Positions 1 to 7,387 of a stretch of DNA of 64,000 nt are shown piece by piece (position 1 is the first letter of the stretch; every line of letters begins with the position of its first letter). Source of the stretch: Candidatus Thorarchaeota archaeon (GTDB lineage Archaea; Asgardarchaeota; Thorarchaeia; Thorarchaeales; Thorarchaeaceae). The notes beneath the pieces are model-generated. The model worked only from the letters and a program-made list of their open reading frames with translations. It was not told the DNA's origin and did not search any database. Location of the stretch: NCBI GenBank assembly GCA_016840685.1, contig JAEORX010000001.1, positions 62,001 through 126,000 on the forward strand, read 5' to 3'. The position numbers and the translations under genes were made by a program.

Positions 1-35
1 AATATAGCTGTTTGACTGAGGACCAGTTTTTGGAA

Positions 36-254
36 TCACTCATCATATTTCATTGCTATGGCTAATCCAAGCAATATCAACAATATACCAATGTAGAGAT
101 GGTGCAGTTGAAAAGTACCTATCCAGTAGGGATCGAAATCGGGCAAGAAGTGAAGAAAATCTGTACCCGGCACAAAGTCGTGAAGATCATCAATGACCAA
201 GACTAGTCCTACTAGGAATGTCAGAACACCAGCTGCAACTCCTTTTTTTCCCAC
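36..254 (-). CDS. Small two-helix membrane protein
   Basis: This 72-residue protein has no family I recognise. Residues about 7-24 (a glycine/leucine/valine-rich run after MGKKG) and 50-68 (YIGILLILLGLAIAM) look like two transmembrane helices. The loop between them is rich in Asp, His, Pro and Phe, so it could be an extracytoplasmic loop, perhaps metal-binding. It is divergent from the next small membrane protein gene on the plus strand. No function can be assigned. Confidence 0.5.
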   Translation of the reverse strand: MGKKGVAAGVLTFLVGLVLVIDDLHDFVPGTDFLHFLPDFDPYWIGTFQLHHLYIGILLILLGLAIAMKYDE

Positions 255-335
255 AATTCAACACTCCTTTTTCATTGTCTTGCGAAATCCACTGGGATGA
301 ATGTAAACTTTAAGCGTTATCAATGCATCCTCTAG

Positions 336-530
336 GTGCTGGTTAAGATGGAAAAGTCGAAGAACTATTGGGTTCTTTTAGCTTACATAGGTATAACTCT
401 TATACTTCTAGCCGGTGTCTATACTGGTGTGCCAACATGGTTGGACTATCTTGACTATGGTTTATTAGCTGGTGGAATCATCTTCTTGATTCTTGCGGCA
501 ATTGATTTTCGAAAGCGGAAAAAGGTATGA
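336..530 (+). CDS. Small two-helix membrane protein
   Basis: This short protein has two predicted transmembrane helices (about residues 13-30 and 42-57) and a basic C-terminal tail (RKRKK), which suggests a cytoplasmic C-terminus. The start may be the second ATG at 348, since residue 5 is also Met and begins MEKSKNYW. I recognise no family. It lies among other small membrane proteins in the first 2 kb. Confidence 0.45.
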   Translation: MLVKMEKSKNYWVLLAYIGITLILLAGVYTGVPTWLDYLDYGLLAGGIIFLILAAIDFRKRKKV

Positions 531-554
531 ATAGTCAATACTCCTTGGCCCGCT

Positions 555-582
555 CTCCGGTTGTTTGAGATACCAATCATCG
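555..582. repeat. 3'-end repeat, copy 1
   Basis: The plus strand reads ctccggttgtttgagatacc followed by aatcatcgg. The first 20 bases are identical to copy 2 at 1121. It covers the stop codon and the following bases of the minus-strand gene ending at 577. Confidence 0.6.
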
Positions 583-1020
583 GATGCTCTGCAATCGATA
601 CCACCAAACCAACTCAACAATAATGATTAGCAATACTGCAAGAAAGAATCCCAATCCACAAAGAGTTGCGGAGATTACAAATAGGGACCAATGCATGAAC
701 TCACTCTGGTCGGGACTCGGAGCCTCTTTATAGACTAAACGCCCATCCTGACTCAATAAATGAACTTGATAGAAGTACTCTTGAGATGACCAATTGTGCT
801 GCTTCTGGACAACAAGAGGAAACAATGCGTGGCTGTTGTAATAGACAACATCATAATTGGGTGTGACACTCTCACGAAACACTCCAGCAGTTCTAACATC
901 GTTTACGACCAAAAATGAGGCGATGACTGTGACAATGAGAAATATTACAACCGAATACTGTTTTCCAAATCGTCTGAATATTCCCCATGCAAGCAATGCT
1001 GCCACTGTAACAATGATCAT
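577..1020 (-). CDS. Hypothetical membrane-anchored protein, two helices
   Basis: The 147-residue protein begins with a hydrophobic helix, has a second near residues 15-35, then a soluble segment of about 65 residues, and a strong C-terminal helix (about 112-138) with a basic tail. The soluble loop is probably extracytoplasmic. I recognise no family. Its stop codon lies inside a short sequence that recurs at the 3' end of the neighbouring gene (see the repeat entries). Confidence 0.45.
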   Translation of the reverse strand: MIIVTVAALLAWGIFRRFGKQYSVVIFLIVTVIASFLVVNDVRTAGVFRESVTPNYDVVYYNSHALFPLVVQKQHNWSSQEYFYQVHLLSQDGRLVYKEAPSPDQSEFMHWSLFVISATLCGLGFFLAVLLIIIVELVWWYRLQSIR

Positions 1021-1120
1021 TTCATGTCAATCCCTCTTTTTTGAACTTTCATTTGTTTAAAAGACTGATAAAATATTGGAAGGTTGGACATGTAACATTG
1101 AAGTTAGGAACAAGCCTGCG

Positions 1121-1163
1121 CTCCGGTTGTTTGAGATACCGATTATCGAGATGACACACATCA
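1121..1163. repeat. 3'-end repeat, copy 2
   Basis: The segment opens with the same 20 bases as copy 1. Its right half (tgagatacc, then atcgaga and cacacatc) is shared with copy 3. It ends on the stop codon of the minus-strand gene 1161-1736, so two adjacent minus-strand genes end in the same sequence. Confidence 0.6.
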
Positions 1164-1736
1164 AAACGGAGAAGCACGAATTATGACCTGGCACGATATG
1201 TGAATCCTTCCTGTAGTCTTTCCACCCACTTCTAGGAATCGGAGGGCCCAGACATAGGTGTGGTCGTTGATAGGTCCACCCCAACCACTACCACCAAAGG
1301 TGTCACCAAGAACACCGTATTCTGCTGCCTCGCTACTGGCAAATAAAGCATCATGTTCAGTTTCATTCAACTGAAGATATTCGGTGATGTTCATTCTTCG
1401 ATAGTCGAAATTGTAACGTACAGATCCTCCATTGCCACCTTCAATCTCTCCACTGATGCCTATTACAAGAAAGATGTCATCAGGATGCTCCATTCCTCTA
1501 AATTCTCCATAGAGCCAATCGACTCCTAGCTCAAGTGTGACTCCACTTGTTTCGTATACGATAGTGGTCCATTGTTCTCGTTGTACAATCACATAGGTCA
1601 CTCCGCCCAGTGAGGTAAGAAGTATCGTCGCAACAAGAAGGGCCGCAGAAAACCCTCTCTGTTCTTTCATTCTCTTACGAAGGCTTGACTTTTCAGAGGT
1701 TACCAAAACCTCCACCCAATTACAATATTGCTGCAA
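1161..1736 (-). CDS. Hypothetical secreted or membrane-anchored protein
   Basis: A basic N-terminus is followed by a hydrophobic helix (FSAALLVATILLTSLGGVTY, about residues 29-48), consistent with a signal anchor. A soluble domain of about 140 residues follows, with N-x-T sequons and many Gly and aromatic residues, as in extracellular beta domains. The start is uncertain: Met-23 (MKEQRG) is a good alternative because it sits immediately before the hydrophobic helix. No family recognised. Confidence 0.45.
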   Translation of the reverse strand: MQQYCNWVEVLVTSEKSSLRKRMKEQRGFSAALLVATILLTSLGGVTYVIVQREQWTTIVYETSGVTLELGVDWLYGEFRGMEHPDDIFLVIGISGEIEGGNGGSVRYNFDYRRMNITEYLQLNETEHDALFASSEAAEYGVLGDTFGGSGWGGPINDHTYVWALRFLEVGGKTTGRIHISCQVIIRASPF

Positions 1737-1782
1737 TTTGTATTAAGACTGAGCGTTTTCTAGAAATGCCTACAATCCGAAT

Positions 1783-1815
1783 ATATGAGATACCAATCAT
1801 CGAGAAGCCACACAT
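1783..1815. repeat. 3'-end repeat, copy 3, without a gene
   Basis: The sequence tgagataccaatcatcgaga followed by cacacatc matches copy 2 over about 33 bases with few differences. No intact minus-strand gene ends here. It may mark the remnant of a lost third gene, or a free-standing copy. The rest of 1816-2009 holds no gene that I can support. Confidence 0.45.
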
Positions 1816-2009
1816 CCGTGTAGGCATATGGTTCAGCCTGCTAGTCCTGCCTGTGTGGTTCTCTCTCAGAATTTATCTAAAATAGCGTGTTTTAACCTCG
1901 TATGTATTCAGCTTTCCTGAGCCCACTCCATAATCCTTTTATTGAAATCCCTGCGGTTTCGAGCTAATCTGGTCATGTTGTAGACCGTAGACCAATCAGG
2001 TGAAACAGT

Positions 2010-2549
2010 ATGGGAAAACGTCCAGGTCATTGTTACAGAGAATGCGACCGCCAGCCCTTCATGAGAAAGCGGTACATTCACAGACAGCCCGCAAGCCGAA
2101 TAGTCAGCTTTGACATGGGTAACACTAGCGGAGACTTTGAGGTTGAATTGTCACTAGTTGGTCTTGAGCGGTGCCAGATCCGACACCAAGCCCTTGAGGC
2201 AGCACGTGTCGCGTCTAACAGGGACATGACTAAGACTGTGGGAAGACAGAACTACCACCTCAGGGTCCGTGTAAAGCCCTACCACTACCTCCGAGAGAAC
2301 AAGATGATTTCTGGTGCTGGTGCTGACCGTGTGCAGGACGGGATGCGAAGGGCGTGGGGCAAGGTGATAGGAATCGCTGCACGGGTCAAACCAGGTCAGC
2401 CACTTATCACAATTAGGGTGAATCCAAGACACATAAAGCCCGCAATGGCTGCCCTGAAGAAAGCTGCTCCGAAGATGCCTACTCCGTGCAAAATTGTCTT
2501 CGACAAGATTGACCCTGAATTGAAACGGCAGATGGGTATTGGAGTCTAG
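2010..2549 (+). CDS. rpl10e: Ribosomal protein uL16 (archaeal L10e)
   Basis: This 179-residue protein is full length for archaeal L10e. It opens with the hallmark KRPGHCYRE and contains the RxHxYLRENKM region and the GADRVQDGMRRAWGK segment, which are very conserved in this family. It is part of the large subunit, at the tRNA-binding face and peptidyl-transferase centre. The gene stands alone, preceded by an AT-rich stretch around 1930-1945 that could hold the promoter. Its last 4 bases overlap the convergent methyltransferase gene. Confidence 0.97.
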   Translation: MGKRPGHCYRECDRQPFMRKRYIHRQPASRIVSFDMGNTSGDFEVELSLVGLERCQIRHQALEAARVASNRDMTKTVGRQNYHLRVRVKPYHYLRENKMISGAGADRVQDGMRRAWGKVIGIAARVKPGQPLITIRVNPRHIKPAMAALKKAAPKMPTPCKIVFDKIDPELKRQMGIGV

Positions 2550-3283
2550 TCATCTGACTTCTTGTGTTCATTCACAAGCTCATTGATTCTCCGCACCAAT
2601 CCTGTGAGTGTGGCCACTTCTCTCCCAGTCATGTACGCCCTCCCCAACAGATTTCTGAAGACCTGTTTTGCAATGGGAACTTTGTGCTCCTTTAAACTCA
2701 GTTGGTCCACAACCTCATCAAAGAACTTGTACACCTGCTCTCGTTCCTTGAATGTCGCGGCTCTGGCTTCATAGGGTTGACGAGGCTCATTCTTAGCGTA
2801 TCTAGTGAAGAGATGATAGAGCACTATGGACACTGCGTGACTCAGGTTGAGACTTGGGTAGTCCTTGGAGGCAGGAATCGTGAATGCTAGGTCACACAAT
2901 GCTAGCTCTTCATTGAACAAACCCGTGCTCTCCCTCCCAAACACCAGCGCGATTCGACCATCAAGAGAATTTGGATCAGGTAATTCAAACAGCGGAACCA
3001 AGGCTCTCGTGACGCTATGGTTTCTTCCTCCCCTCGCAGTCGCAGCCCATGCCAGGTCAATGTCATCTAGAGCAGAACCAAGGTCTTCAAAGACTCCTGC
3101 GTTGTCTAGAATGTCTTGAGCGTGGACTGAGAACATCTGCGCAAACTGGTCTTGTCTATGGTCCTCTCCCACTAGTCTTAATTCGCGTACTCCAAAGTTT
3201 GCCATGGCTCTTGTCACAAAACCAACGTTACCTGGGTTCTCTGGACCCACGAGAACGACGGTCAGGGTCGGAAAATTTGTCAA
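2546..3283 (-). CDS. trmJ: TrmJ-like SPOUT RNA 2'-O-methyltransferase
   Basis: The N-terminus (VVLVGPENPGNVGFVTRAMANFG) and the later segments ALVFGRESTGL and PSLNLSHAVSIVLY are the three SPOUT knot motifs of the SpoU/TrmJ family. Archaeal TrmJ methylates the 2'-O of nucleotide 32 in tRNA using S-adenosylmethionine. A C-terminal helical extension (about residues 165-245) is typical of TrmJ. It lies just downstream of, and in line with, the GTPase, TrmY-like and SRP54 genes, as one minus-strand block. Substrate assignment is from family knowledge. Confidence 0.88.
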   Translation of the reverse strand: MTNFPTLTVVLVGPENPGNVGFVTRAMANFGVRELRLVGEDHRQDQFAQMFSVHAQDILDNAGVFEDLGSALDDIDLAWAATARGGRNHSVTRALVPLFELPDPNSLDGRIALVFGRESTGLFNEELALCDLAFTIPASKDYPSLNLSHAVSIVLYHLFTRYAKNEPRQPYEARAATFKEREQVYKFFDEVVDQLSLKEHKVPIAKQVFRNLLGRAYMTGREVATLTGLVRRINELVNEHKKSDD

Positions 3284-3292
3284 CTGGAATCC

Positions 3293-4501
3293 CTACCTGC
3301 TTGCGAGTTGTAAGATGTCTCCATCCTGAAGTGGATAGTTGAGTCCCACGGTTCTCCTCTTGATTTTGTCATTATCTCGTAATATCACCGCAGAACGAAA
3401 TCGCTCGACAAACAGCTCCTTATGCACCTTTCGTGCGGCATCCTCCACAACCGAGCCCTCAGGAAGGACAATTGGCCTGTCCTCTCTCTTCTTGCCTGGT
3501 ATCTTTGTATAGACTCTCAGAATGTCCAGATGCTCATAGAACGCCCAGCTCATCCCATCAAGATTCTCTTTCTTCAAAGCAGAGGTTGGTACTATGTCGA
3601 ATCGATGTCCATACTTCTCCTCAAGCTCCTTGAATCTGGCTACCGACCCCTGTGCGTCACCTTTCGTAGCCACAATCAACGCTCTCACATATGCAACGCT
3701 TGCATCTAAGGCATCGACCAGCTGTTCGAATGTTGCTGGCCTTTGAAACCGTACAATTATGTTCGTGATTCTACGAGCCTTGAGGTATTCTTTCACTACC
3801 TCAATGTCTCCCTCAAAATTATGAGCACCATAAATCATGTGCCCACCCAACCCAACTCGTTCGATTCTGATTACCGACTTCTCCTTGTTTAGGCGAATTC
3901 TCGCAGCATCCAGCTCTCCAAGGATGACATTCATCTGCTGGTCAATATCCTGTGAGAGATCGATTACCAACGCAATACAATCAGTGTTTCGAGCCACGGC
4001 TAATGCCTGTCGACCTATGCCAGCCTCATGGCTACCAACAAATAGACCAGGAATCTCCACAAGCTGGATATTGATGTCTTCCAGAATTAACATTGCAGGT
4101 GTTGGGACTGGTGTAGTGAAAGGATAGCTCCCAACATCAAGGTCTGCATTTGTGACTGCATTGATGAGAGTGGACTTTCCACAGTTTGTGACACCAACGA
4201 GACAGATTTGACCCGCTCCCTCTTTTCGCACAACCCCCTCTTCCGACCCACCAGTACGACGTGCTCGGTCCTGCTCTCGTTTCTTCTCAAGCTGAGCCTT
4301 GAGGGTTGCTAGTTTCTTCCTATAATCTCCCACCATTCTCTCTGCACCCTTGTGCCTTGGTGCAAGAGAGAGGAGCTTTTCCAGTTCTACTATCCGCTGA
4401 GTGAGATCTTCTGTTTCCTCATAAACTATCCTCTGTTTATCAAATTCTGGGGTCACGTTGGTTGGCAAAGAATCACACTCTAACTGAATCCACTGAAACA
4501 C
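3293..4501 (-). CDS. DRG/Obg-family GTPase with TGS domain
   Basis: An N-terminal coiled coil (about 25-80) opens with PTNVTPEF, a signature of DRG-type GTPases. The G domain starts at about 98: G1 is GVTNCGKS (103-110), the G2 region is YPFTTPVPTPA, and TKGD (G4) with a following TSAL (G5) are present. G3 reads EIPG where the family normally has DxPG. A C-terminal TGS domain follows. Relatives act on ribosomes during translation. The start is a GTG at 4501. The gene lies immediately downstream of the TrmY-like gene and 9 bases upstream of the TrmJ-like gene. Confidence 0.9.
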   Translation of the reverse strand: MFQWIQLECDSLPTNVTPEFDKQRIVYEETEDLTQRIVELEKLLSLAPRHKGAERMVGDYRKKLATLKAQLEKKREQDRARRTGGSEEGVVRKEGAGQICLVGVTNCGKSTLINAVTNADLDVGSYPFTTPVPTPAMLILEDINIQLVEIPGLFVGSHEAGIGRQALAVARNTDCIALVIDLSQDIDQQMNVILGELDAARIRLNKEKSVIRIERVGLGGHMIYGAHNFEGDIEVVKEYLKARRITNIIVRFQRPATFEQLVDALDASVAYVRALIVATKGDAQGSVARFKELEEKYGHRFDIVPTSALKKENLDGMSWAFYEHLDILRVYTKIPGKKREDRPIVLPEGSVVEDAARKVHKELFVERFRSAVILRDNDKIKRRTVGLNYPLQDGDILQLASR

Positions 4502-4528
4502 AGTAAATCTGTTATTATGAAGCTTTCT

Positions 4529-4990
4529 TCAGGGATTGAATTCCTTTCTATCAGCAGATAGATTAACGTCAAGAATGAATCGTTCGGGATTCTCTGAAGG
4601 CACTCTGATTGCCTCAGAGCCCCACAGCTTCAGTAGTTGCTCAAGTGGTGACCGTGTCACTTCTATTCCGTTGTCCATTGCAAAGGTTTCTCCAACATCA
4701 AGCGCTTGTGACTTTTCAAATGCCTTCAAAAGGAAGAATGAGATTGATCTCTCATCTGGCGAAACTCTTCTCAGAGAATCACCCGGAAATGATATTATCC
4801 TGAGGTCCTCCTCGACCCCTACCGCTAACGAAACAATCACGTCACGTCGAAGGTCCCCTGAGATGAACAAACCCACGTTTACGCAACGACATGCAGCAAT
4901 CACTTCATGGCTGTTTTGTCCAGTCTTTACAGAACTTTTGTCAATTGGTAGGTTCTCAAACATTACTAGGAAGCGGCGCACAGAAATCAC
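4529..4990 (-). CDS. TrmY-like tRNA pseudouridine-54 methyltransferase, C-terminally short
   Basis: The first 110 residues match the TrmY (DUF358) family: RCVNVGLFISGDLRRD and SLRRVSPDERS are its core motifs. TrmY forms N1-methylpseudouridine at position 54 of archaeal tRNA. The protein is only 153 residues, where the family is about 190-205. The expected LGDH motif reads LDVN, and the C-terminal knot segment that holds S-adenosylmethionine is absent. No other frame downstream restores it before the GTPase start. It may be inactive, divergent or decaying. The start is GTG at 4990. Confidence 0.72.
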   Translation of the reverse strand: MISVRRFLVMFENLPIDKSSVKTGQNSHEVIAACRCVNVGLFISGDLRRDVIVSLAVGVEEDLRIISFPGDSLRRVSPDERSISFFLLKAFEKSQALDVGETFAMDNGIEVTRSPLEQLLKLWGSEAIRVPSENPERFILDVNLSADRKEFNP

Positions 4991-5007
4991 ATTCTAGCCT
5001 ATGCTGG

Positions 5008-6357
5008 TCACATGCCCTGTAGACCTGGAATGCCAGGAATCCCGCCTTTTCGTCCTCGACGTTGTTTTCCCATCTGCTTCATCATCTTCTTCATCTGTTC
5101 ATGTTGCTTCAGGAGTTCTCTGACATCCGCCTGTGATGTTCCAGAACCTCTCGCAATGCGTTTGATTCTTGATGATTTGATTAGTTTGGGCTCTTCCAGC
5201 TCCTCCTTGGTCATCGAATTCATGATGACTTCCCATCGCTTCATGTTCTCTTCCTGAATCTCAGCCATTCCCTCAGGGAGCTTGTATTGGAGCCCAAGCA
5301 TCTCCATCACTTTTCCAATTGGTCCCATCTTTTTGAGCTGCTTCATCTGAGCCATCATGTCCTTCAATGTGAACTGTCCCTTCATAATTCGTTTAGCAGC
5401 ATCTTCCTCTACCTCGATCTGAGCTTCTCTTACCTTCTCAATCAGCCCTCGAATGTCAGACATACCAAGAAGTCGTCCTGCAAACTTCGTTGGATTGAAT
5501 GGTTCAATAGAGTCCATGCCCTCTCCAATACCGATGAATTTGATTGGCGCTTGAGTGGCTGCTACTGCTGAGAGTGCTCCACCACCTTTGGCACTACCAT
5601 CAAGCTTGGTGACTATTATAGAGCCAATGTTTGTGGCCTTCTTAAACGCGGCTGCTTGAACTCCTGCCTGCTGGCCCAGAGTGCCATCTATGACCAAGAC
5701 TATCTCTTGGGGCTTGACACTTTTTGATATATCCTGCATCTCTTTGATGAGTCCGGTTTCTTCTCTATGCCGACCTGAAGTGTCTAGAAGGATGAGCTCT
5801 ATTCCCTTCTTTTCCATCTCCTTGACGCCCTGCTTGGCCAACTTGATGGCGTCCTTTTCGTTTTCATCGCCCCAGAATGGCACATTGGACTTCTCTGCCA
5901 ACTGTTTGAGCTGGCTATAGGCACCAGGTCTGAAGTTGTCCGCGCATATGACTCCAGTCTTGATACCTCGTTTCTGATAATATCGTGCTAGCTTTCCAAT
6001 AGTGGTTGTTTTTCCAGATCCTTGAATTCCCACCATCATTATGAGGTTGGGCTTCCCCGGATTGATTGTGAATGGGACAGTCTTCTCTCCTAGGAAGTAT
6101 GTCAGTGTGTCCCACACGACACGAACAATGTGTTCACGACGAGAAACACCTCTTGGCAGTTTCTCATCCAAGGCTTGTTCCTCTACTCTCTTGGTTATTG
6201 CCATTACAAGGTTGACATCAACATCCGCCACCAATAATGCACGTTGGATGTCCTTCACGAGTTCCTTCACTAGTTCCTCATCAATAACACTCGCACCGAA
6301 CAGCCTCTTCAAGGCCGAGTTGAGTGACTTTCCAAGACCTTCTAGAACCAAGACCAT
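5008..6357 (-). CDS. srp54: Signal recognition particle GTPase SRP54
   Basis: This 449-residue protein has an N domain (1-90), a G domain with G1 GIQGSGKTTT, DTSGRH and TKLDGSAKGGGA, and a Met-rich M domain ending in a Gly/Pro tail with repeated GIPG. SRP54 binds signal peptides and 7S RNA and delivers ribosomes to FtsY at the membrane. Length and motifs are those of an intact protein. It is the most upstream gene of the minus-strand block that continues into the TrmY-like, GTPase and TrmJ-like genes. Confidence 0.97.
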   Translation of the reverse strand: MVLVLEGLGKSLNSALKRLFGASVIDEELVKELVKDIQRALLVADVDVNLVMAITKRVEEQALDEKLPRGVSRREHIVRVVWDTLTYFLGEKTVPFTINPGKPNLIMMVGIQGSGKTTTIGKLARYYQKRGIKTGVICADNFRPGAYSQLKQLAEKSNVPFWGDENEKDAIKLAKQGVKEMEKKGIELILLDTSGRHREETGLIKEMQDISKSVKPQEIVLVIDGTLGQQAGVQAAAFKKATNIGSIIVTKLDGSAKGGGALSAVAATQAPIKFIGIGEGMDSIEPFNPTKFAGRLLGMSDIRGLIEKVREAQIEVEEDAAKRIMKGQFTLKDMMAQMKQLKKMGPIGKVMEMLGLQYKLPEGMAEIQEENMKRWEVIMNSMTKEELEEPKLIKSSRIKRIARGSGTSQADVRELLKQHEQMKKMMKQMGKQRRGRKGGIPGIPGLQGM

Positions 6358-6489
6358 TTCACCGTCTTACGGGACTGCTCCTCCCGCAGCGCATATCAAC
6401 CTTCGCCTTTGAGTCACATATGATATCTACATTCAAGGGGAAGGTCTAAAACTGGGTGCGTTGTAGGACGGACCTGTGGGTGATATGAC

Positions 6490-6975
6490 ATGTCCGAGAT
6501 GGTTGGTGAGGAAAAAATCAGAATAGTCAAGATTCATGATGGTACCGTGATTGATCATATTAGAGCTGGAAAAGCCCTGGAGGTCCTTAAAATATTGGGC
6601 ATCACTGGTAAAGATGGAAACATCGTGACCCTCGCCATGAACATAAGCAGTTCCAAGATTGGAAAGAAAGACATCGTGAAGGTAGAGAACCGGTTTCTCA
6701 AGGAAGCAGAAGTTGCTAGGATTGCGCTGGTCGCACCAGAAGCAACTATCAACCTCATAAAGGACTCCAAGGTCATAAAAAAGACTCGCGTTGAGCTTCC
6801 TGAAACAATCACCGATATCTTTGATTGCCCCAATCAGCGATGCGTGACAAACAAAGAGCGTGAACCAATTCATAGTAAGTATGAGGTTGTTTCGAGGACT
6901 CCTGTCCAGCTCAAGTGCCTGTACTGTTGGACGATTGTCGAAGAAGCTGATATCATCGCTCAATTTGCGAGCTAG
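6490..6975 (+). CDS. pyrI: Aspartate carbamoyltransferase regulatory chain
   Basis: The N-terminal allosteric domain contains GTVIDHIRAGKALEVLKILGI, and the C-terminal zinc domain has CPNQRCVTN and LKCLYCWTI, giving the four Cys ligands (CX4C-type pair plus CX2C). PyrI binds nucleotides and regulates the catalytic PyrB trimer in pyrimidine synthesis. An SD-like GGTGAT (6479-6484) sits 5 bases before the ATG at 6490, which fixes the start over the out-of-frame ATG at 6485. pyrB is not adjacent, which is unusual because the two genes are normally paired. Confidence 0.95.
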   Translation: MSEMVGEEKIRIVKIHDGTVIDHIRAGKALEVLKILGITGKDGNIVTLAMNISSSKIGKKDIVKVENRFLKEAEVARIALVAPEATINLIKDSKVIKKTRVELPETITDIFDCPNQRCVTNKEREPIHSKYEVVSRTPVQLKCLYCWTIVEEADIIAQFAS

Positions 6976-7057
6976 AATCTGAAAACCAATACAATTCCAA
7001 ATGCTTTTTAGTAGACAGCAAAGCATGAGTCTAAGTTCGACTGCAGTGGTAGTTCAC

Positions 7058-7381
7058 ATGTCAAGCGATAAAATAGCAGTGATTGGTGATAGAGATACTG
7101 TCACGGGTTTTCGGCTAGTTGGCGTTAGTGAGTGTGCCGTTCCGAAAAGCACCGCAGAAACCCGCGATCTTCTCTATCAGTATTTCAGAGACCCCACCAT
7201 GGGACTCATATTAATCACTGAGCCTCTAGCTACAGAAGTAGAAGACGCAATCGTTGAGCTATCACAGTCACCCGTACCAGTTATATTGCTGGTACCTGAC
7301 AGAGATGGAGCCACTGGCGCCTATGAAGCAGTACTGAGAGATTTGATTCGCAGAGCTGTTGGAATCGATATAAACATCTAA
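7058..7381 (+). CDS. atpF: A-type ATP synthase subunit F
   Basis: From the Met at 7058 the protein reads MSSDKIAVIGDRDTVTGFRL, the standard start of archaeal/vacuolar ATPase subunit F, followed by the GLILITEP segment and PVPVILLVP. It is about 107 residues, as expected. In-frame ATGs at 7001 and 7025 would add residues not seen in the family. Subunit F sits in the central stalk and couples catalysis to rotation. Subunit A follows after 6 bases. Confidence 0.93.
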   Translation: MSSDKIAVIGDRDTVTGFRLVGVSECAVPKSTAETRDLLYQYFRDPTMGLILITEPLATEVEDAIVELSQSPVPVILLVPDRDGATGAYEAVLRDLIRRAVGIDINI

Positions 7382-7387
7382 TCTAAA

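Noticed and set aside
4536-4997. Long plus-strand frame opposite the TrmY-like gene
   Set aside because: It is equally long, but the minus frame carries clear TrmY motifs; the plus translation is Ser/Arg-rich and family-less.
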